A DNA stretch of 64,000 bases from Moellerella sp963519845 (GCA_963519845.1 CAUQNX010000002.1:186001-250000), one strand, 5' to 3'. Shown: positions 25,658-36,000, counted from the stretch's first letter. Numbers and translations are program-made. Notes: a model not told the origin generated them from the letters alone.

Positions 25658-26911
25658 TTACATGTGTTTGATGATTGCATCACCAAATTCGCTACATTTC
25701 AGCAGTTTAGCGCCGTCTAGTTGACGTTCAAAGTCATAAGTTACTGTCTTAGCTTCGATGGCACCTTCCATACCTTTAATGATTAGGTCGGCTGCTTCAA
25801 TCCAACCCATGTGGCGTAACATCATTTCTGCGGACAGAATAATTGAGCCTGGGTTAACTTTGTCCTGACCAGCATATTTTGGTGCTGTACCATGTGTTGC
25901 TTCAAACAGTGCGCAGTCGAAGCCGATATTTGCACCTGGAGCAATACCGATACCGCCAACTTGAGCAGCTAACGCATCAGAGATGTAGTCACCATTCAAG
26001 TTCATACAGGCAATAACGTCATATTCCGCTGGGCGCAGCAGAATTTGTTGTAAGAATGCATCAGCAATAACGTCTTTAATAATAATCTCTTTACCGCTGT
26101 TTGGATTCTTAATTTTCACCCATGGGCCGCCATCGATCAGCTCGCCACCAAACTCGCTCTGCGCTAGTTGGTAGCCCCAATCTTTGAATGCACCTTCAGT
26201 GAATTTCATGATATTGCCTTTATGAACCAGCGTTACTGATTCACGGTCATTATCAATTGCATACTGAATAGCCGCACGAACTAAACGTTCGGTCCCTTCT
26301 TTCGAGCAAGGTTTAATACCAATACCACAATCTTGTGGGAAACGAATTTTGGTAACACCCATCTCATCTTTTAAGAATTTAATCACTTTGTCCGCTTCAG
26401 CAGAACCCGCTTTCCATTCAATACCTGCATAGATATCTTCTGAGTTTTCACGGAAGATAACCATATCGGTTAATTCTGGTTGTTTTACTGGGCTTGGGGT
26501 TCCTGTGTAATAACGAACAGGGCGCAAGCAGATGTAGAGATCAAGTTGCTGACGTAAAGCAACGTTCAGTGAACGCATACCTCCGCCAACTGGGGTAGTT
26601 AGAGGGCCTTTAATAGAAACACGGTATTCACGAAGTAAATCAAGCGTCTCTTCTGGCAACCAAACATCTTTGCCATAAACTTGTGTCGATTTTTCGCCGG
26701 TATAGACTTCCATCCAGGAAATTTTGCGCTCGCCGTTATAGGCTTTTTTAACTGCTGCATCAACTACTTTCAACATAGCAGGTGTTACATCAATACCGAT
26801 GCCATCCCCTTCAATATAAGGAATGATTGGATTATTTGGGACAATGATTTTGCCTTTAGCATCGATGGTGATTTTCGCGCCTTCTGCCGGAACTACTACT
26901 TTGCTTTCCAT
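25658..26911 (-). CDS. icd: Isocitrate dehydrogenase (NADP+)
   Basis: A 417-residue TCA-cycle enzyme converting isocitrate to 2-oxoglutarate, CO2 and NADPH; E. coli Icd is 416. Visible features are NNPIIPYIEGDGIG, the substrate/AceK-regulated Ser in GGGMRSLNVALRQ, the metal-binding Asp residues near NLNGDYISDALAAQVGG, and the NADP-specific ATHGTAPKYAGQDKVNPGS. It is divergent from rluE as in E. coli. The AAAGGAGAGG ribosome binding site is upstream. Confidence 0.98.
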   Translation of the reverse strand: MESKVVVPAEGAKITIDAKGKIIVPNNPIIPYIEGDGIGIDVTPAMLKVVDAAVKKAYNGERKISWMEVYTGEKSTQVYGKDVWLPEETLDLLREYRVSIKGPLTTPVGGGMRSLNVALRQQLDLYICLRPVRYYTGTPSPVKQPELTDMVIFRENSEDIYAGIEWKAGSAEADKVIKFLKDEMGVTKIRFPQDCGIGIKPCSKEGTERLVRAAIQYAIDNDRESVTLVHKGNIMKFTEGAFKDWGYQLAQSEFGGELIDGGPWVKIKNPNSGKEIIIKDVIADAFLQQILLRPAEYDVIACMNLNGDYISDALAAQVGGIGIAPGANIGFDCALFEATHGTAPKYAGQDKVNPGSIILSAEMMLRHMGWIEAADLIIKGMEGAIEAKTVTYDFERQLDGAKLLKCSEFGDAIIKHM

Positions 26912-27828
26912 TAACCTCTCCTTTCAAGTCAGCATTTTTACTTGTTAAATTTTTGTAAGAGACCTGTCGATATTACTTGAATCTACTACGAACGCCAATG
27001 ATTAGTCATATAAGCTTCAATCGGGATCGCATTTATCGAACTTTTAACCCCAAGCTTTGAGTGAGTAAAAGAGTTCAAGCAAGAATTAATCATCTACATA
27101 TCAATTAATTACAAAATATATAACCATGCTGAAATCTGACTTGTGTTGTTGACAAACAAACAGTGATACAGAAATTGCCACAAAACAGAGTGCGCAATGT
27201 CTGGAAGATAACGCTTTAGTCGATGATTTATCCTAACTAAAAAATCAAACTAAAAGATTTGAGTTGCTCACATAATGAAACATTTATAACGGATTAAATA
27301 TCTTATTATAACTGTTTAGCCATTATCTTAGATTAAAAAACATACATTCCCATACCATTACCATTTTTTGTATAATATACAAAGACAAAATCATAAGTTT
27401 TCTTGAGTTATTATCGTGGTTTTTATGGATGAAATAGATTTTATTAGGTTATTTATATGGGCTTGAAATACTCTGTTTTTTAGCTTTATTTAAATAAAAG
27501 TGCTCTTTGACCTAGCAAGTCTGACATTTCTATCTTTTGGCTAATTTATAATCAGAATTAATTTTATTGGGCACAAAAAATTAACTTATTTACTTCATTC
27601 TACTGAAAATTTATCTGCGGTTATAGCGTAAAACAACTAGATATTAAATGTTATTCGACACATAAATAGAGGTGATATTTTATTTTATTGACTCCCCGTC
27701 ATTAGCAATTCGTTCTTGCGCCTGTACCTAAGCCGAAAACTCAAATACAATTAGCTCAGTTGCAGGCGTGAAAATCATATTGAGCAGATCCCTGTAGCCT
27801 ATATTTTAATCATAATTAATGAGCGGAC
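26912..27828. other. Long AT-rich intergenic region between icd and rluE
   Basis: About 920 bases between divergent genes, holding both promoters. I found no frame with coding character, no tRNA and no strong terminator. The length is more than either promoter needs, so it may be remnant sequence or hold an unrecognised RNA. Confidence 0.45.
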
Positions 27829-28527
27829 ATGACAACAGCCAAAAGCGCGACGACAAATAGAAAACCAAGAACAAATAAATTTAGTACTAATGCGAATACG
27901 CAAGCTAAGTCTAAATTCAATCCGCCAAAAAAGAATTTTAACGGCCCTGCCTCCCAACCTAAAAACACTAAACCTCAAGGACCGCGCAAGGTTATTGCCT
28001 TTAATAAACCTTTTGACGTTCTCCCACAATTTACGGATGAGCAAGGTCGCGACACTCTCAAAAAATATATTTCAGTCGCCGATGTTTATGCTGCTGGCCG
28101 CCTTGACCGTGATAGCGAAGGGTTATTAATCCTAACTAATGATGGTAAATTAATTGCTCGACTTACCCAACCAGTTGGTAAAGTTGTTAAGGTCTATTAT
28201 GCACAAGTGGAAGGTATTCCTGACGCTGCTGCATTAGAGAAGTTTCGTAGCGGCTTAACATTAAATGATGGTCCTACTCGCCCAGCAAAAATTGAAATTG
28301 TCGATGAGCCTAGCTGGCTATGGCCCCGTAATCCGCCTATCCGTGAGCGCAAATTGATCCCAACAAGCTGGTTGCAAATATCAATCTGTGAAGGCCGAAA
28401 TAGGCAAGTAAGACGCATGACCGCGGCTATCGGCTTTCCTACATTACGCCTAATCCGCTATAAGATTGGCGAAATTACCCTTGATTCGCTGCCTAATGGT
28501 AGGTGGAAGGAGATCGAACTTGTTTAA
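27829..28527 (+). CDS. rluE: 23S rRNA pseudouridine(2457) synthase
   Basis: A 232-residue RsuA/RluB/E/F-type pseudouridine synthase. It has a basic, low-complexity N-terminal tail (about 45 residues, Lys/Asn/Thr), then KVIAFNKPFDVLPQFT, the catalytic-Asp motif AAGRLDRDSEGLLILTNDG, and ICEGRNRQVRRMTAAIGFPT. It modifies U2457 in 23S rRNA. It overlaps nudJ by eight bases, as part of the rluE-nudJ-mnmA-hflD-purB order shared with E. coli. Confidence 0.95.
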   Translation: MTTAKSATTNRKPRTNKFSTNANTQAKSKFNPPKKNFNGPASQPKNTKPQGPRKVIAFNKPFDVLPQFTDEQGRDTLKKYISVADVYAAGRLDRDSEGLLILTNDGKLIARLTQPVGKVVKVYYAQVEGIPDAAALEKFRSGLTLNDGPTRPAKIEIVDEPSWLWPRNPPIRERKLIPTSWLQISICEGRNRQVRRMTAAIGFPTLRLIRYKIGEITLDSLPNGRWKEIELV

Positions 28528-28975
28528 ACCCCATGTGACTGTTGCTACCCTTGTTCATGCTAAAAATCGCTTTTTAGTGGTTGAAGAGTGGATTAATGGC
28601 AAACCCACTTGGAATCAACCCGCCGGCCACCTAGAAGCAGATGAAACGATTCTTGCTGCGGCTGAGCGTGAATTATTAGAAGAGACGGGGATCGCTGCCA
28701 CACCCCAGCATCTGCTTCGCGTCCATCAATGGATAGCGCCAGATAATACCCCTTTTATTCGTTTCCTTTTTGCGCTCGAATTAGATGATTTGTGTGAAAC
28801 TGCCCCTCAAGATAGCGATATTACCTGCTGTCATTGGGTCTCTGCTGAAGATATTCTTACCAGCAACTGTTTACGCTCACCGCTAGTTGCCGAGAGCATA
28901 CGCTGTTTTTTACAAAATAAGCTACTGCCATTGGAGATTATCTCTGCCTTTGGTGATCACTTTGTTCAAAAATAG
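28520..28975 (+). CDS. nudJ: Nudix phosphatase NudJ
   Basis: A 151-residue Nudix hydrolase acting on thiamine pyrophosphate/HMP-PP and nucleoside di/triphosphates. The Nudix box runs from GHLEADETILAAAERELLEETG, with the REx2EExG core intact (ERELLEETG). I choose TTG 28520, which gives the family start MFKPHVTVA and has AAGGAG (28508-28513) at good spacing. It overlaps the end of rluE by eight bases. Confidence 0.93.
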   Translation: MFKPHVTVATLVHAKNRFLVVEEWINGKPTWNQPAGHLEADETILAAAERELLEETGIAATPQHLLRVHQWIAPDNTPFIRFLFALELDDLCETAPQDSDITCCHWVSAEDILTSNCLRSPLVAESIRCFLQNKLLPLEIISAFGDHFVQK

Positions 28976-29070
28976 AGTGAAAAACAGGAAACCGCCCCTT
29001 TTGTATAGTGTCACAAGGGGGCAACATGATAAACTATTGGGCTTAATTTTTCCCGCAGTGAGAATATTCC

Positions 29071-30174
29071 ATGTCAGATAACAGCCAGATAAAAGTCATC
29101 GTCGGTATGTCCGGTGGTGTAGATTCATCCGTTTCAGCCTATTTACTCAAGCAGCAGGGGTATCAGGTTGCTGGGCTGTTTATGAAAAATTGGGAAGAGG
29201 ACGACGACGAGGCTTATTGCTCGGCGGCGACCGATCTCGCTGACGCCCAAGCGGTGTGTGATAAACTCGGTATCGAGCTCCACACCATCAACTTTGCCGC
29301 TGAGTATTGGGATAATGTGTTTGAACACTTTTTATCTGAATATAAAGCTGGCCGCACGCCTAATCCAGATATTCTGTGTAATAAAGAGATTAAATTTAAA
29401 GCCTTTTTAGAATTTGCGGCTGAAGATTTAGGCGCTGACTTTATTGCTACTGGCCATTATGTCCGTCGACGTGAAGTCGAAGGTCAATGCCAGTTATTAC
29501 GCGGTTTAGACAATAATAAAGATCAGAGCTACTTTTTATACACATTAAGCCACCAGCAAATTGCCCGTAGTCTATTTCCTATCGGTGGTATGGAAAAACC
29601 TGAAGTACGCCGTATCGCTGAAGAAGTGGGCTTGATCACCGCGAAAAAGAAAGATTCTACTGGCATCTGCTTTATTGGTGAGCGTAAATTCCGTGAGTTT
29701 CTCGGTCGTTATTTACCAGCTCAGCCCGGTCCTATCCTCACGGTTGACGGTGAGAATGTCGGACAACATGAAGGTCTGATGTATCACACATTGGGTCAAC
29801 GTAAGGGATTGGGTATCGGTGGCACTAAATCCGGTTCGGAAGATCCTTGGTATGTCGTTGATAAAGACATTCTCAACAATATTTTAATTGTGGCACAAGG
29901 TCATGAGCATCCAAGATTGATGTCAACGGGACTGATCGCACAACAACTCGATTGGGTTGATCGTCAACCACTGACTGCACCGATGCGTTGTGTGGTAAAA
30001 ACACGCTATCGCCAAGAGGATATTCCTTGCACTGTCACGCCTATTGATGACAATAAGATTGAAGTTAAATTTGATTTCCCTGTTGCTGCTGTTACACCCG
30101 GCCAATCTGCCGTGTTTTATCAGGATGAAGTCTGCCTAGGCGGCGGTATTATAGAAGCTCGTATTCAGGAGTAA
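29071..30174 (+). CDS. mnmA: tRNA 2-thiouridylase MnmA
   Basis: A 367-residue enzyme that makes the 2-thio group of U34 in tRNA Lys, Glu and Gln. It has the PP-loop GMSGGVDSSVSAYLL, the first catalytic Cys in NPDILCNKEIKF and the second in DSTGICFIGERKF. Length and order match E. coli. hflD follows after two bases. Confidence 0.97.
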   Translation: MSDNSQIKVIVGMSGGVDSSVSAYLLKQQGYQVAGLFMKNWEEDDDEAYCSAATDLADAQAVCDKLGIELHTINFAAEYWDNVFEHFLSEYKAGRTPNPDILCNKEIKFKAFLEFAAEDLGADFIATGHYVRRREVEGQCQLLRGLDNNKDQSYFLYTLSHQQIARSLFPIGGMEKPEVRRIAEEVGLITAKKKDSTGICFIGERKFREFLGRYLPAQPGPILTVDGENVGQHEGLMYHTLGQRKGLGIGGTKSGSEDPWYVVDKDILNNILIVAQGHEHPRLMSTGLIAQQLDWVDRQPLTAPMRCVVKTRYRQEDIPCTVTPIDDNKIEVKFDFPVAAVTPGQSAVFYQDEVCLGGGIIEARIQE

Positions 30175-30176
30175 TT

Positions 30177-30806
30177 GTGGCAAAGAACTATTATGATATT
30201 ACGCTGGCTATGGCGGGGATCTGCCAAGCCAGCCGTTTAGTACAGCAATTAGCCCATGAAGGCCAGTGCTCGCAATCCAGTACTGAAGTTTTGCTTAACA
30301 GTATTACCAATCTTAATCCTAGCTCTACTTTGGATGTATTTGGTAATGATGAATCTAATCTGAAATTAGGATTAGAGACTATGCTGGCGATGTTTACGGG
30401 CAATAATAGTGGGCTCTCGGCTGAGACTATGCGTTATACCCTAAGCTTAATGGTACTCGAACGCCACTTGCAAAAGAATCAAGAAGCCTTTGATAATCTT
30501 GGCAAACGCATTGACCAGTATGAGCGGCAAAAAAACTATTTTGAACCTATGTCAGAAGGCCTGCTAAATGCATTAGCGGGTATTTATGTGGATGTCGTCA
30601 GTCCCGTTGGCCCGCGTATTCAAGTCACGGGTTCGCCTGATATATTAAAAAATTCACTGGTTCAAGCCAAAGTACGTGCGATCCTATTAGCGGGTATTCG
30701 CAGTACGGTTCTCTGGCAACAAGTTGGCGGCAGCCGCCTTCAACTGATGTTTTCTCGTAGTCGTCTGACCAATCAGGCGAAAGATATTTTAGCCCACTTA
30801 GAATAA
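30177..30806 (+). CDS. hflD: High frequency lysogenization protein HflD
   Basis: A 209-residue, mostly helical membrane-associated protein that in E. coli interferes with lambda CII. The family sequence (DITLAMAGICQASRLVQQLA, then GLLNALAGIYVDV and a C-terminal RSRLTNQAKDIL) is plain. It starts with GTG two bases after mnmA and precedes purB by 19 bases, so it is translationally linked to both. Confidence 0.93.
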   Translation: MAKNYYDITLAMAGICQASRLVQQLAHEGQCSQSSTEVLLNSITNLNPSSTLDVFGNDESNLKLGLETMLAMFTGNNSGLSAETMRYTLSLMVLERHLQKNQEAFDNLGKRIDQYERQKNYFEPMSEGLLNALAGIYVDVVSPVGPRIQVTGSPDILKNSLVQAKVRAILLAGIRSTVLWQQVGGSRLQLMFSRSRLTNQAKDILAHLE

Positions 30807-30825
30807 AGAACTGGAGTTGCTACCA

Positions 30826-32196
30826 ATGGAATTATCCTCTCTGACCGCTATTTCACCCATTGACGGCCGTTATGGCGACAAGGTCAATGTATTACGCGGT
30901 ATTTTTAGTGAGTTTGGCTTACTAAAATTCCGCGTTCAAGTTGAGATCCGCTGGTTACAAAAGCTGGCAGCAACCGCGGAAATAAAAGAAGTTCCGCCAT
31001 TTGATGCTGACGCAAACGCTTACCTCGATCAAATTGCCGCTAATTTTACCGAAGATGATGCTAAACGTATTAAAGAGATCGAACGTACTACCAATCACGA
31101 TGTGAAAGCGGTTGAGTACTTTTTAAAAGAGAAAGTCGCTGCAATTCCTGCATTAGATGCGGTTTCTGAATTTATTCACTTTGCTTGTACTTCTGAAGAT
31201 ATTAATAACCTCTCCCATGCCTTAATGCTAAATAGTGCACGAGAAACTGTGCTATTACCTCAGTGGCGCCAAATGATCGACAAGATCAGCGCGATGGCAC
31301 AAGAGCACCGTTCGCTGCCCCTACTGTCTCGTACCCATGGCCAACCTGCAACGCCATCAACTATTGGTAAAGAGTTTGCCAATGTGGCTTACCGCATGGA
31401 GCGTCAGTATCGTCAATTAGAGCAAATTGAGATCCTTGGTAAAATCAACGGCGCAGTAGGAAACTATAATGCCCATATGGTTGCTTACCCAGAAGTGAAC
31501 TGGCATCAATTTAGTGAATCCTTTGTTACCTCTTTAGGTATAAGATGGAATCCATACACCACACAAATCGAACCGCATGATTATATCGCAGAGCTATTTG
31601 ACTGCATCGCGCGTTTCAACACTATCTTGCTCGATTTTGACCGTGATATCTGGGGCTATATTGCTCTCAATCACTTTAAACAAAGAACAGTTGCGGGCGA
31701 AATTGGCTCTTCAACCATGCCACATAAGGTTAACCCAATTGACTTCGAAAACTCAGAAGGCAATTTAGGTTTAGCCAATGCTCTACTCGGCCATTTAGCC
31801 AGCAAACTTCCTGTTTCTCGCTGGCAGCGCGATCTGACTGATTCAACTGTCCTGCGTAATCTGGGTGTGGGTATCGGCTATGCCATTATTGCGTACCAAT
31901 CCACCTTGAAGGGCTTGAACAAGCTGGAAGTTAATGAAGCGCATTTGTTAGCTGAATTAGATAAAAACTGGGAAGTACTTGCTGAGCCAATTCAAACGGT
32001 AATGCGTCGTTATGGTATTGAAAAACCCTATGAAAAACTGAAAGAGTTGACGCGTGGCAAAAGCGTAACGGCTGAAGGAATGAAGGAATTTATTGATACT
32101 TTAGCCTTGCCTGAAGCTGAAAAAGAACGTTTAAAAGCCATGACACCAGCGAATTACATCGGTTACGCTGTCACTTTTGTTGATGAATTAAAATAA
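30826..32196 (+). CDS. purB: Adenylosuccinate lyase
   Basis: A 456-residue fumarase/aspartase-superfamily enzyme catalysing two steps of purine synthesis (SAICAR to AICAR, adenylosuccinate to AMP). It begins MELSSLTAISPIDGRYG. The catalytic-loop signature GSSTMPHKVNPIDFENSEGN is intact, as are the His of TTNHDVKAVEY and SRTHGQPATPST. ATG 30826 has CTGGAG upstream; the length equals E. coli PurB. Confidence 0.98.
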   Translation: MELSSLTAISPIDGRYGDKVNVLRGIFSEFGLLKFRVQVEIRWLQKLAATAEIKEVPPFDADANAYLDQIAANFTEDDAKRIKEIERTTNHDVKAVEYFLKEKVAAIPALDAVSEFIHFACTSEDINNLSHALMLNSARETVLLPQWRQMIDKISAMAQEHRSLPLLSRTHGQPATPSTIGKEFANVAYRMERQYRQLEQIEILGKINGAVGNYNAHMVAYPEVNWHQFSESFVTSLGIRWNPYTTQIEPHDYIAELFDCIARFNTILLDFDRDIWGYIALNHFKQRTVAGEIGSSTMPHKVNPIDFENSEGNLGLANALLGHLASKLPVSRWQRDLTDSTVLRNLGVGIGYAIIAYQSTLKGLNKLEVNEAHLLAELDKNWEVLAEPIQTVMRRYGIEKPYEKLKELTRGKSVTAEGMKEFIDTLALPEAEKERLKAMTPANYIGYAVTFVDELK

Positions 32197-32234
32197 TCAT
32201 TAACTTAAATTAGATTACGTGCAACCATCTATTA

Positions 32235-32263
32235 CTCGGGGTCTAAATCTTTAGACCCCGAGC
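32235..32263 (+). terminator. purB terminator hairpin
   Basis: CTCGGGGTCTAAA and TTTAGACCCCGAG form a long, nearly perfect stem, followed by CCTATTAT. The stem is strong but the U-tract poor. Confidence 0.6.
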
Positions 32264-32503
32264 CTATTATCACGCCATCAAAAATCACGATAAATAAACC
32301 AGCCAAAATAAAATGGGTTGTCGAATAATTGTAAAATATAGAATATTCTAATTTATTCCTGACTCATCCTTAATATATGGTTTTTTTCTGCTGTTTGTTT
32401 GCTATTTATTGAGATAAGCCCTTGCTGCATTGGCTCACTCTTTCTAACATGAGCAACTAATATAGAATGATTAAATGATTGACTCTTTTACTCGAGGTTT
32501 CTG
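32264..32503. other. phoP upstream region
   Basis: 240 AT-rich bases holding the phoPQ promoter, with a candidate PhoP box near 32392. I see no small gene. Confidence 0.45.
32392..32408 (+). promoter_or_regulatory. Candidate PhoP box upstream of phoP
   Basis: TGTTTG-TTTGC-TATTTA fits the PhoP direct repeat (T/G)GTTTA-N5-(T/G)GTTTA with one mismatch per half. It lies about 95 bases before the phoP ATG. Autoregulation is known for enteric phoPQ; this particular site is a by-eye proposal. Confidence 0.35.
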
Positions 32504-33178
32504 ATGCGAATTTTAATTGTCGAAGACAATGCCCTGCTGCGCCATCATCTATCAGTTCAACTCAAAGATCTCGGTCATCAAGTTGATGCAGCTGAAGATG
32601 CCAAAGAAGCGGATTACTTTTTAATGGAGAGTAAACCCGATATTGCTATTGTCGATCTAGGCTTGCCTACTGAAGATGGTCTGTCGATGATCCGGCGCTG
32701 GCGTTCGGTGCAAGAAAAACTGCCAATTCTGGTGCTAACTGCGCGAGAAAGCTGGCAAGAGAAAGTCGCTGCATTAAACAGTGGCGCTGACGATTACGTC
32801 ACTAAGCCCTTTCATTTGGAAGAAGTGGTTGCTCGTATGCAAGCATTGATGCGCCGTAACAGTGGTTTGGCCTCGCAAGTGATTGAACAGGGTCCTTTTG
32901 TTATCGACCTATCTCGTAAAGAATTTAATGTCGCTAATGAAGCAATCAAACTCACAGCTTTTGAATATACTATTATTGAAACCCTGATCCGCAATATAGG
33001 TAAAGTGGTGAGTAAGGATTCGCTAATGCGTCAGCTCTATCCCGATGCTGAACTGCGCGAAAGCCATACTATTGATGTGTTAATGGGCCGTTTACGTAAA
33101 AAAATCCAATTATGTTGGCCCGACGAAGTGATTGTGACTGTCAGAGGACAGGGTTATCGTTTTGATGTAAAAGGCTAA
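32504..33178 (+). CDS. phoP: Response regulator PhoP
   Basis: A 224-residue OmpR-type regulator. The receiver domain has acidic residues at the N-terminus (VEDN), the phospho-acceptor Asp in IAIVDLGLP (about residue 51), TAR and KPF. The C-terminal winged helix ends VIVTVRGQGYRFDVKG. It responds to PhoQ under low Mg2+, acid pH or antimicrobial peptides. phoQ starts one base after the stop. Confidence 0.96.
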   Translation: MRILIVEDNALLRHHLSVQLKDLGHQVDAAEDAKEADYFLMESKPDIAIVDLGLPTEDGLSMIRRWRSVQEKLPILVLTARESWQEKVAALNSGADDYVTKPFHLEEVVARMQALMRRNSGLASQVIEQGPFVIDLSRKEFNVANEAIKLTAFEYTIIETLIRNIGKVVSKDSLMRQLYPDAELRESHTIDVLMGRLRKKIQLCWPDEVIVTVRGQGYRFDVKG

Positions 33179-33179
33179 T

Positions 33180-34637
33180 ATGTCACAGAAAAAAAGCTGG
33201 TTTAAACCTTTTTCACTGCGATTTCGCTTTCTTTTAGCCACCTCGGTAGTGATCCTTGCCCTCTCATTGTCTTATGGCATAGTGGCGATTTTGGGCTATT
33301 CCGTCAGTTTTGATAGAACAACTTTTTTACTGTTACGCAGCCAAAGCAATCTATTTTACAGCTTAGCTCAGTGGGATAATAACCAGTTAGATATTCGTGT
33401 TCCTCCCAATTTCACCCTTAACACACCGTCATTAATCATTATTTATGATGAAAAAAATCATATTCTTTGGCGGCAACGTGAAGTACCTAATATTGAAAAG
33501 ATGATCCCTCCAGATTGGTTAAAAAAAGCCGGACTATATGAATTAGATACCAATCTGTCGATGACGCGCGAATTACTCCGCGACCTTCCTCACTATCGAA
33601 ACAAGCTCGACGAAACTGATGATGAGGAAGAGATTCTTACCCACTCAGTTTCTGTGAATCAATATCCTCAGTCAGAATTTTTACCTGCTTTGACCATTGT
33701 TGTTATAGACCCGCTGCCACAAGATCTGCAAAAAACCGGTTTGGTGTGGGAGTGGTTTGGTTTTGTCTTTTTAGCTAACCTCATTTTAGTTATTCCTTTA
33801 CTTTGGCTGGCTGCTTATTGGAGCCTACGGCCAATTAAATCATTGATTACCCAAATTAGTGCTCTTGAAAAAGGCGAGCGCGAAACGCTGGATGAAAATC
33901 CACCGGCAGAACTGCATGGACTCGTACGTAATCTCAATAACTTGCTGAGTAATGAGCGTAAACGTAATCATAAATATCGCACCACACTGTCGGACTTAAC
34001 CCACAGCCTGAAAACACCGCTCGCTGTTTTACAGTCAACATTGCGCTCATTGCGCAGCAGCAAACAGATGACAATTGAGCAAGCTGAGCCTGTAATGCTT
34101 GAGCAGATTGGCCGTATCTCACAGCAAATTGGCTATTATCTACACCGCGCCACCATGCACAGTGATGAAAATATGATGATGCGGGAAATTAACTCGGTGT
34201 CGAATTTGCTTGATGGATTGATCAGTGCCTTACATAAAGTCTATCAGCGCAAAGGTGTCTCTATCACGTTGGATATCTCACCGGAAACCACTTGGTTAGG
34301 ACAGGCTAATGATTTTATGGAAATCATGGGCAATGTATTAGAAAATGCCTGTAAATATTGTCTCGAGTTTGTTGAAGTCACTGCGGCTATCACTACAGAT
34401 AGTGTCACCATTATCGTCGATGACGATGGCCCCGGCGTTCTAAAAAGTCAACGAGATCTGATTTTTGTGCGAGGTCAAAGGGTCGATACCCTACGCCCAG
34501 GGCAAGGTTTGGGCTTATCTATTGCGGCGGATATTATCGATCAATACGATGGTGAGATACAGATTGCCGATAGCCCATTAGGAGGCGCTCGACTGATAGT
34601 GATTTTTCGTCAACAGGCTGTTATTAGCGATAATTAG
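33180..34637 (+). CDS. phoQ: Sensor histidine kinase PhoQ
   Basis: A 485-residue membrane kinase. It has an N-terminal helix (about residues 17-38), a periplasmic PAS-like sensor with an acidic patch (ETDDEEE, about residues 145-151), a second helix (about 190-212) and HAMP. The H-box is LTHSLKTPLAVLQ, followed by N (LENACKY) and G1/G2 boxes (DDDGPG, GQGLGLS). The acidic cluster is the divalent-cation/peptide-sensing surface in enteric PhoQ. The gene is coupled to phoP. Confidence 0.96.
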   Translation: MSQKKSWFKPFSLRFRFLLATSVVILALSLSYGIVAILGYSVSFDRTTFLLLRSQSNLFYSLAQWDNNQLDIRVPPNFTLNTPSLIIIYDEKNHILWRQREVPNIEKMIPPDWLKKAGLYELDTNLSMTRELLRDLPHYRNKLDETDDEEEILTHSVSVNQYPQSEFLPALTIVVIDPLPQDLQKTGLVWEWFGFVFLANLILVIPLLWLAAYWSLRPIKSLITQISALEKGERETLDENPPAELHGLVRNLNNLLSNERKRNHKYRTTLSDLTHSLKTPLAVLQSTLRSLRSSKQMTIEQAEPVMLEQIGRISQQIGYYLHRATMHSDENMMMREINSVSNLLDGLISALHKVYQRKGVSITLDISPETTWLGQANDFMEIMGNVLENACKYCLEFVEVTAAITTDSVTIIVDDDGPGVLKSQRDLIFVRGQRVDTLRPGQGLGLSIAADIIDQYDGEIQIADSPLGGARLIVIFRQQAVISDN

Positions 34638-34760
34638 CATTCAACCACACAAAGATTGCGCGCTCGGCAGCCCTAGATCACGAATGAACTTTATGCTGCT
34701 GTTCTCTTTAAATATTCAGGTATACTATTTATTAAAGCTCAATCAACTCAGGACGAAAAG

Positions 34761-35885
34761 ATGGATTATAAACTCAATCTTGACTGGCAGTCATTTTTGG
34801 ACAGCCACTGGCAAAAACGCCCACTGTTAATCAAAAATGGGTTTCCTAATTTTGTAGATCCGATATCGCCTGATGAACTCGCTGGCCTAGCGATGGAAAA
34901 TGAGGTGGATAGCCGCCTAGTTAGCCATAAAGAGGGTAATTGGAGCGTTTCACATGGTCCTTTTGAAAGCTATGATCATCTTGGCGAAGAGAATTGGTCC
35001 ATTTTAGTGCAAGCTGTCAATCACTGGTATCACCCTTCAGCTGCTTTAATGAAACCTTTTAAAGTGTTATCCGATTGGCGCATGGATGATTTGATGATCT
35101 CCTATTCGGTGCCGGGAGGCGGCGTTGGGCCTCATCTGGATCAATATGATGTCTTTATTATCCAAGGTGAAGGACGTAGACATTGGCGCGTCGGAGAAAA
35201 AGTGGCGATGAAGCAATATTGCCCTCACCCTGATCTCATGCAAGTTGCACCTTTTGATGCCATTATCGACGTCGAATTAGAGCGGGGAGATATTCTCTAT
35301 ATTCCACCGGGATTCCCCCATGAAGGCTATTCCATCGAACCTTCATTAAACTACTCAGTTGGTTTTAGAGCGCCAAACTCACGCGAGTTATTGAGTAGCT
35401 TTGCTGATTACTTAATTGCTAACGATCTTGGTAGCTATCGTTTCAGTGATCCTGATATCTCTTTCCGTGATAATCCTGCAGAAATTTTGCAGGGTGAGCA
35501 AATTAAATTACGCGAAATGATGGAATCTTTGATCCAAGAGCCGCAAATATTCCGCAAATGGCTGGGTGAATTTATTTCCCAATCACGTCATGAGCTAGAT
35601 CTTGCACCGCCAGAACCACCTTATAAGCCAGAAGAGATTTACCAGCTACTCACCGAGCAAGATGAAATGCTGCATCGCCTCAACGGCTTAAGAGCCCTGC
35701 GCGTCGGCGATTACTTCTTTATCAATGGTGAGCGTTTAGATACTGACTGCTATGAAGCGGCAGATAGCTTATGCCGTCATGATGCGGTAAATGCGGCATT
35801 ACTGGGTGATGCGATTGAAAATGAAGACTTTATGGCCGCATTGACTGATCTAATCAATAACGGTTACTGGTTCTTTGACGATTAA
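34761..35885 (+). CDS. roxA: Ribosomal protein L16 arginine hydroxylase
   Basis: A 374-residue JmjC-type 2-oxoglutarate/Fe(II) oxygenase (YcfD). The iron ligands are visible in GPHLDQYDVF (H-x-D) and PPGFPHEGYS (His). The winged-helix tail around YQLLTEQDEMLHRLNG is typical. It hydroxylates an Arg of L16. Placement after phoPQ matches E. coli. Confidence 0.95.
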   Translation: MDYKLNLDWQSFLDSHWQKRPLLIKNGFPNFVDPISPDELAGLAMENEVDSRLVSHKEGNWSVSHGPFESYDHLGEENWSILVQAVNHWYHPSAALMKPFKVLSDWRMDDLMISYSVPGGGVGPHLDQYDVFIIQGEGRRHWRVGEKVAMKQYCPHPDLMQVAPFDAIIDVELERGDILYIPPGFPHEGYSIEPSLNYSVGFRAPNSRELLSSFADYLIANDLGSYRFSDPDISFRDNPAEILQGEQIKLREMMESLIQEPQIFRKWLGEFISQSRHELDLAPPEPPYKPEEIYQLLTEQDEMLHRLNGLRALRVGDYFFINGERLDTDCYEAADSLCRHDAVNAALLGDAIENEDFMAALTDLINNGYWFFDD

Positions 35886-35961
35886 TTGATTAACTCAGCG
35901 TATTTCAATTATTAGATCTGCGCTGAGTCAACCAACCCGCATCAATACCCTTAAATAATGA

Positions 35962-36000
35962 GAAACCCTCGCTGCCAAAACAGAGAGGGTTTCTTTTTTA
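35962..36000 (+). terminator. roxA terminator
   Basis: GAAACCCTC and GAGGGTTTC form a 9-base stem, followed by TTTTTTA. It is a clear intrinsic terminator, 76 bases past the stop and just before the convergent cyuA. Confidence 0.88.

Noticed and set aside
27740..27790. TTAGCTCAGTTG..., resembling the D-arm of a tRNA
   Set aside because: No acceptor stem, anticodon arm or T-arm (GTTCRANNC) can be folded around it.
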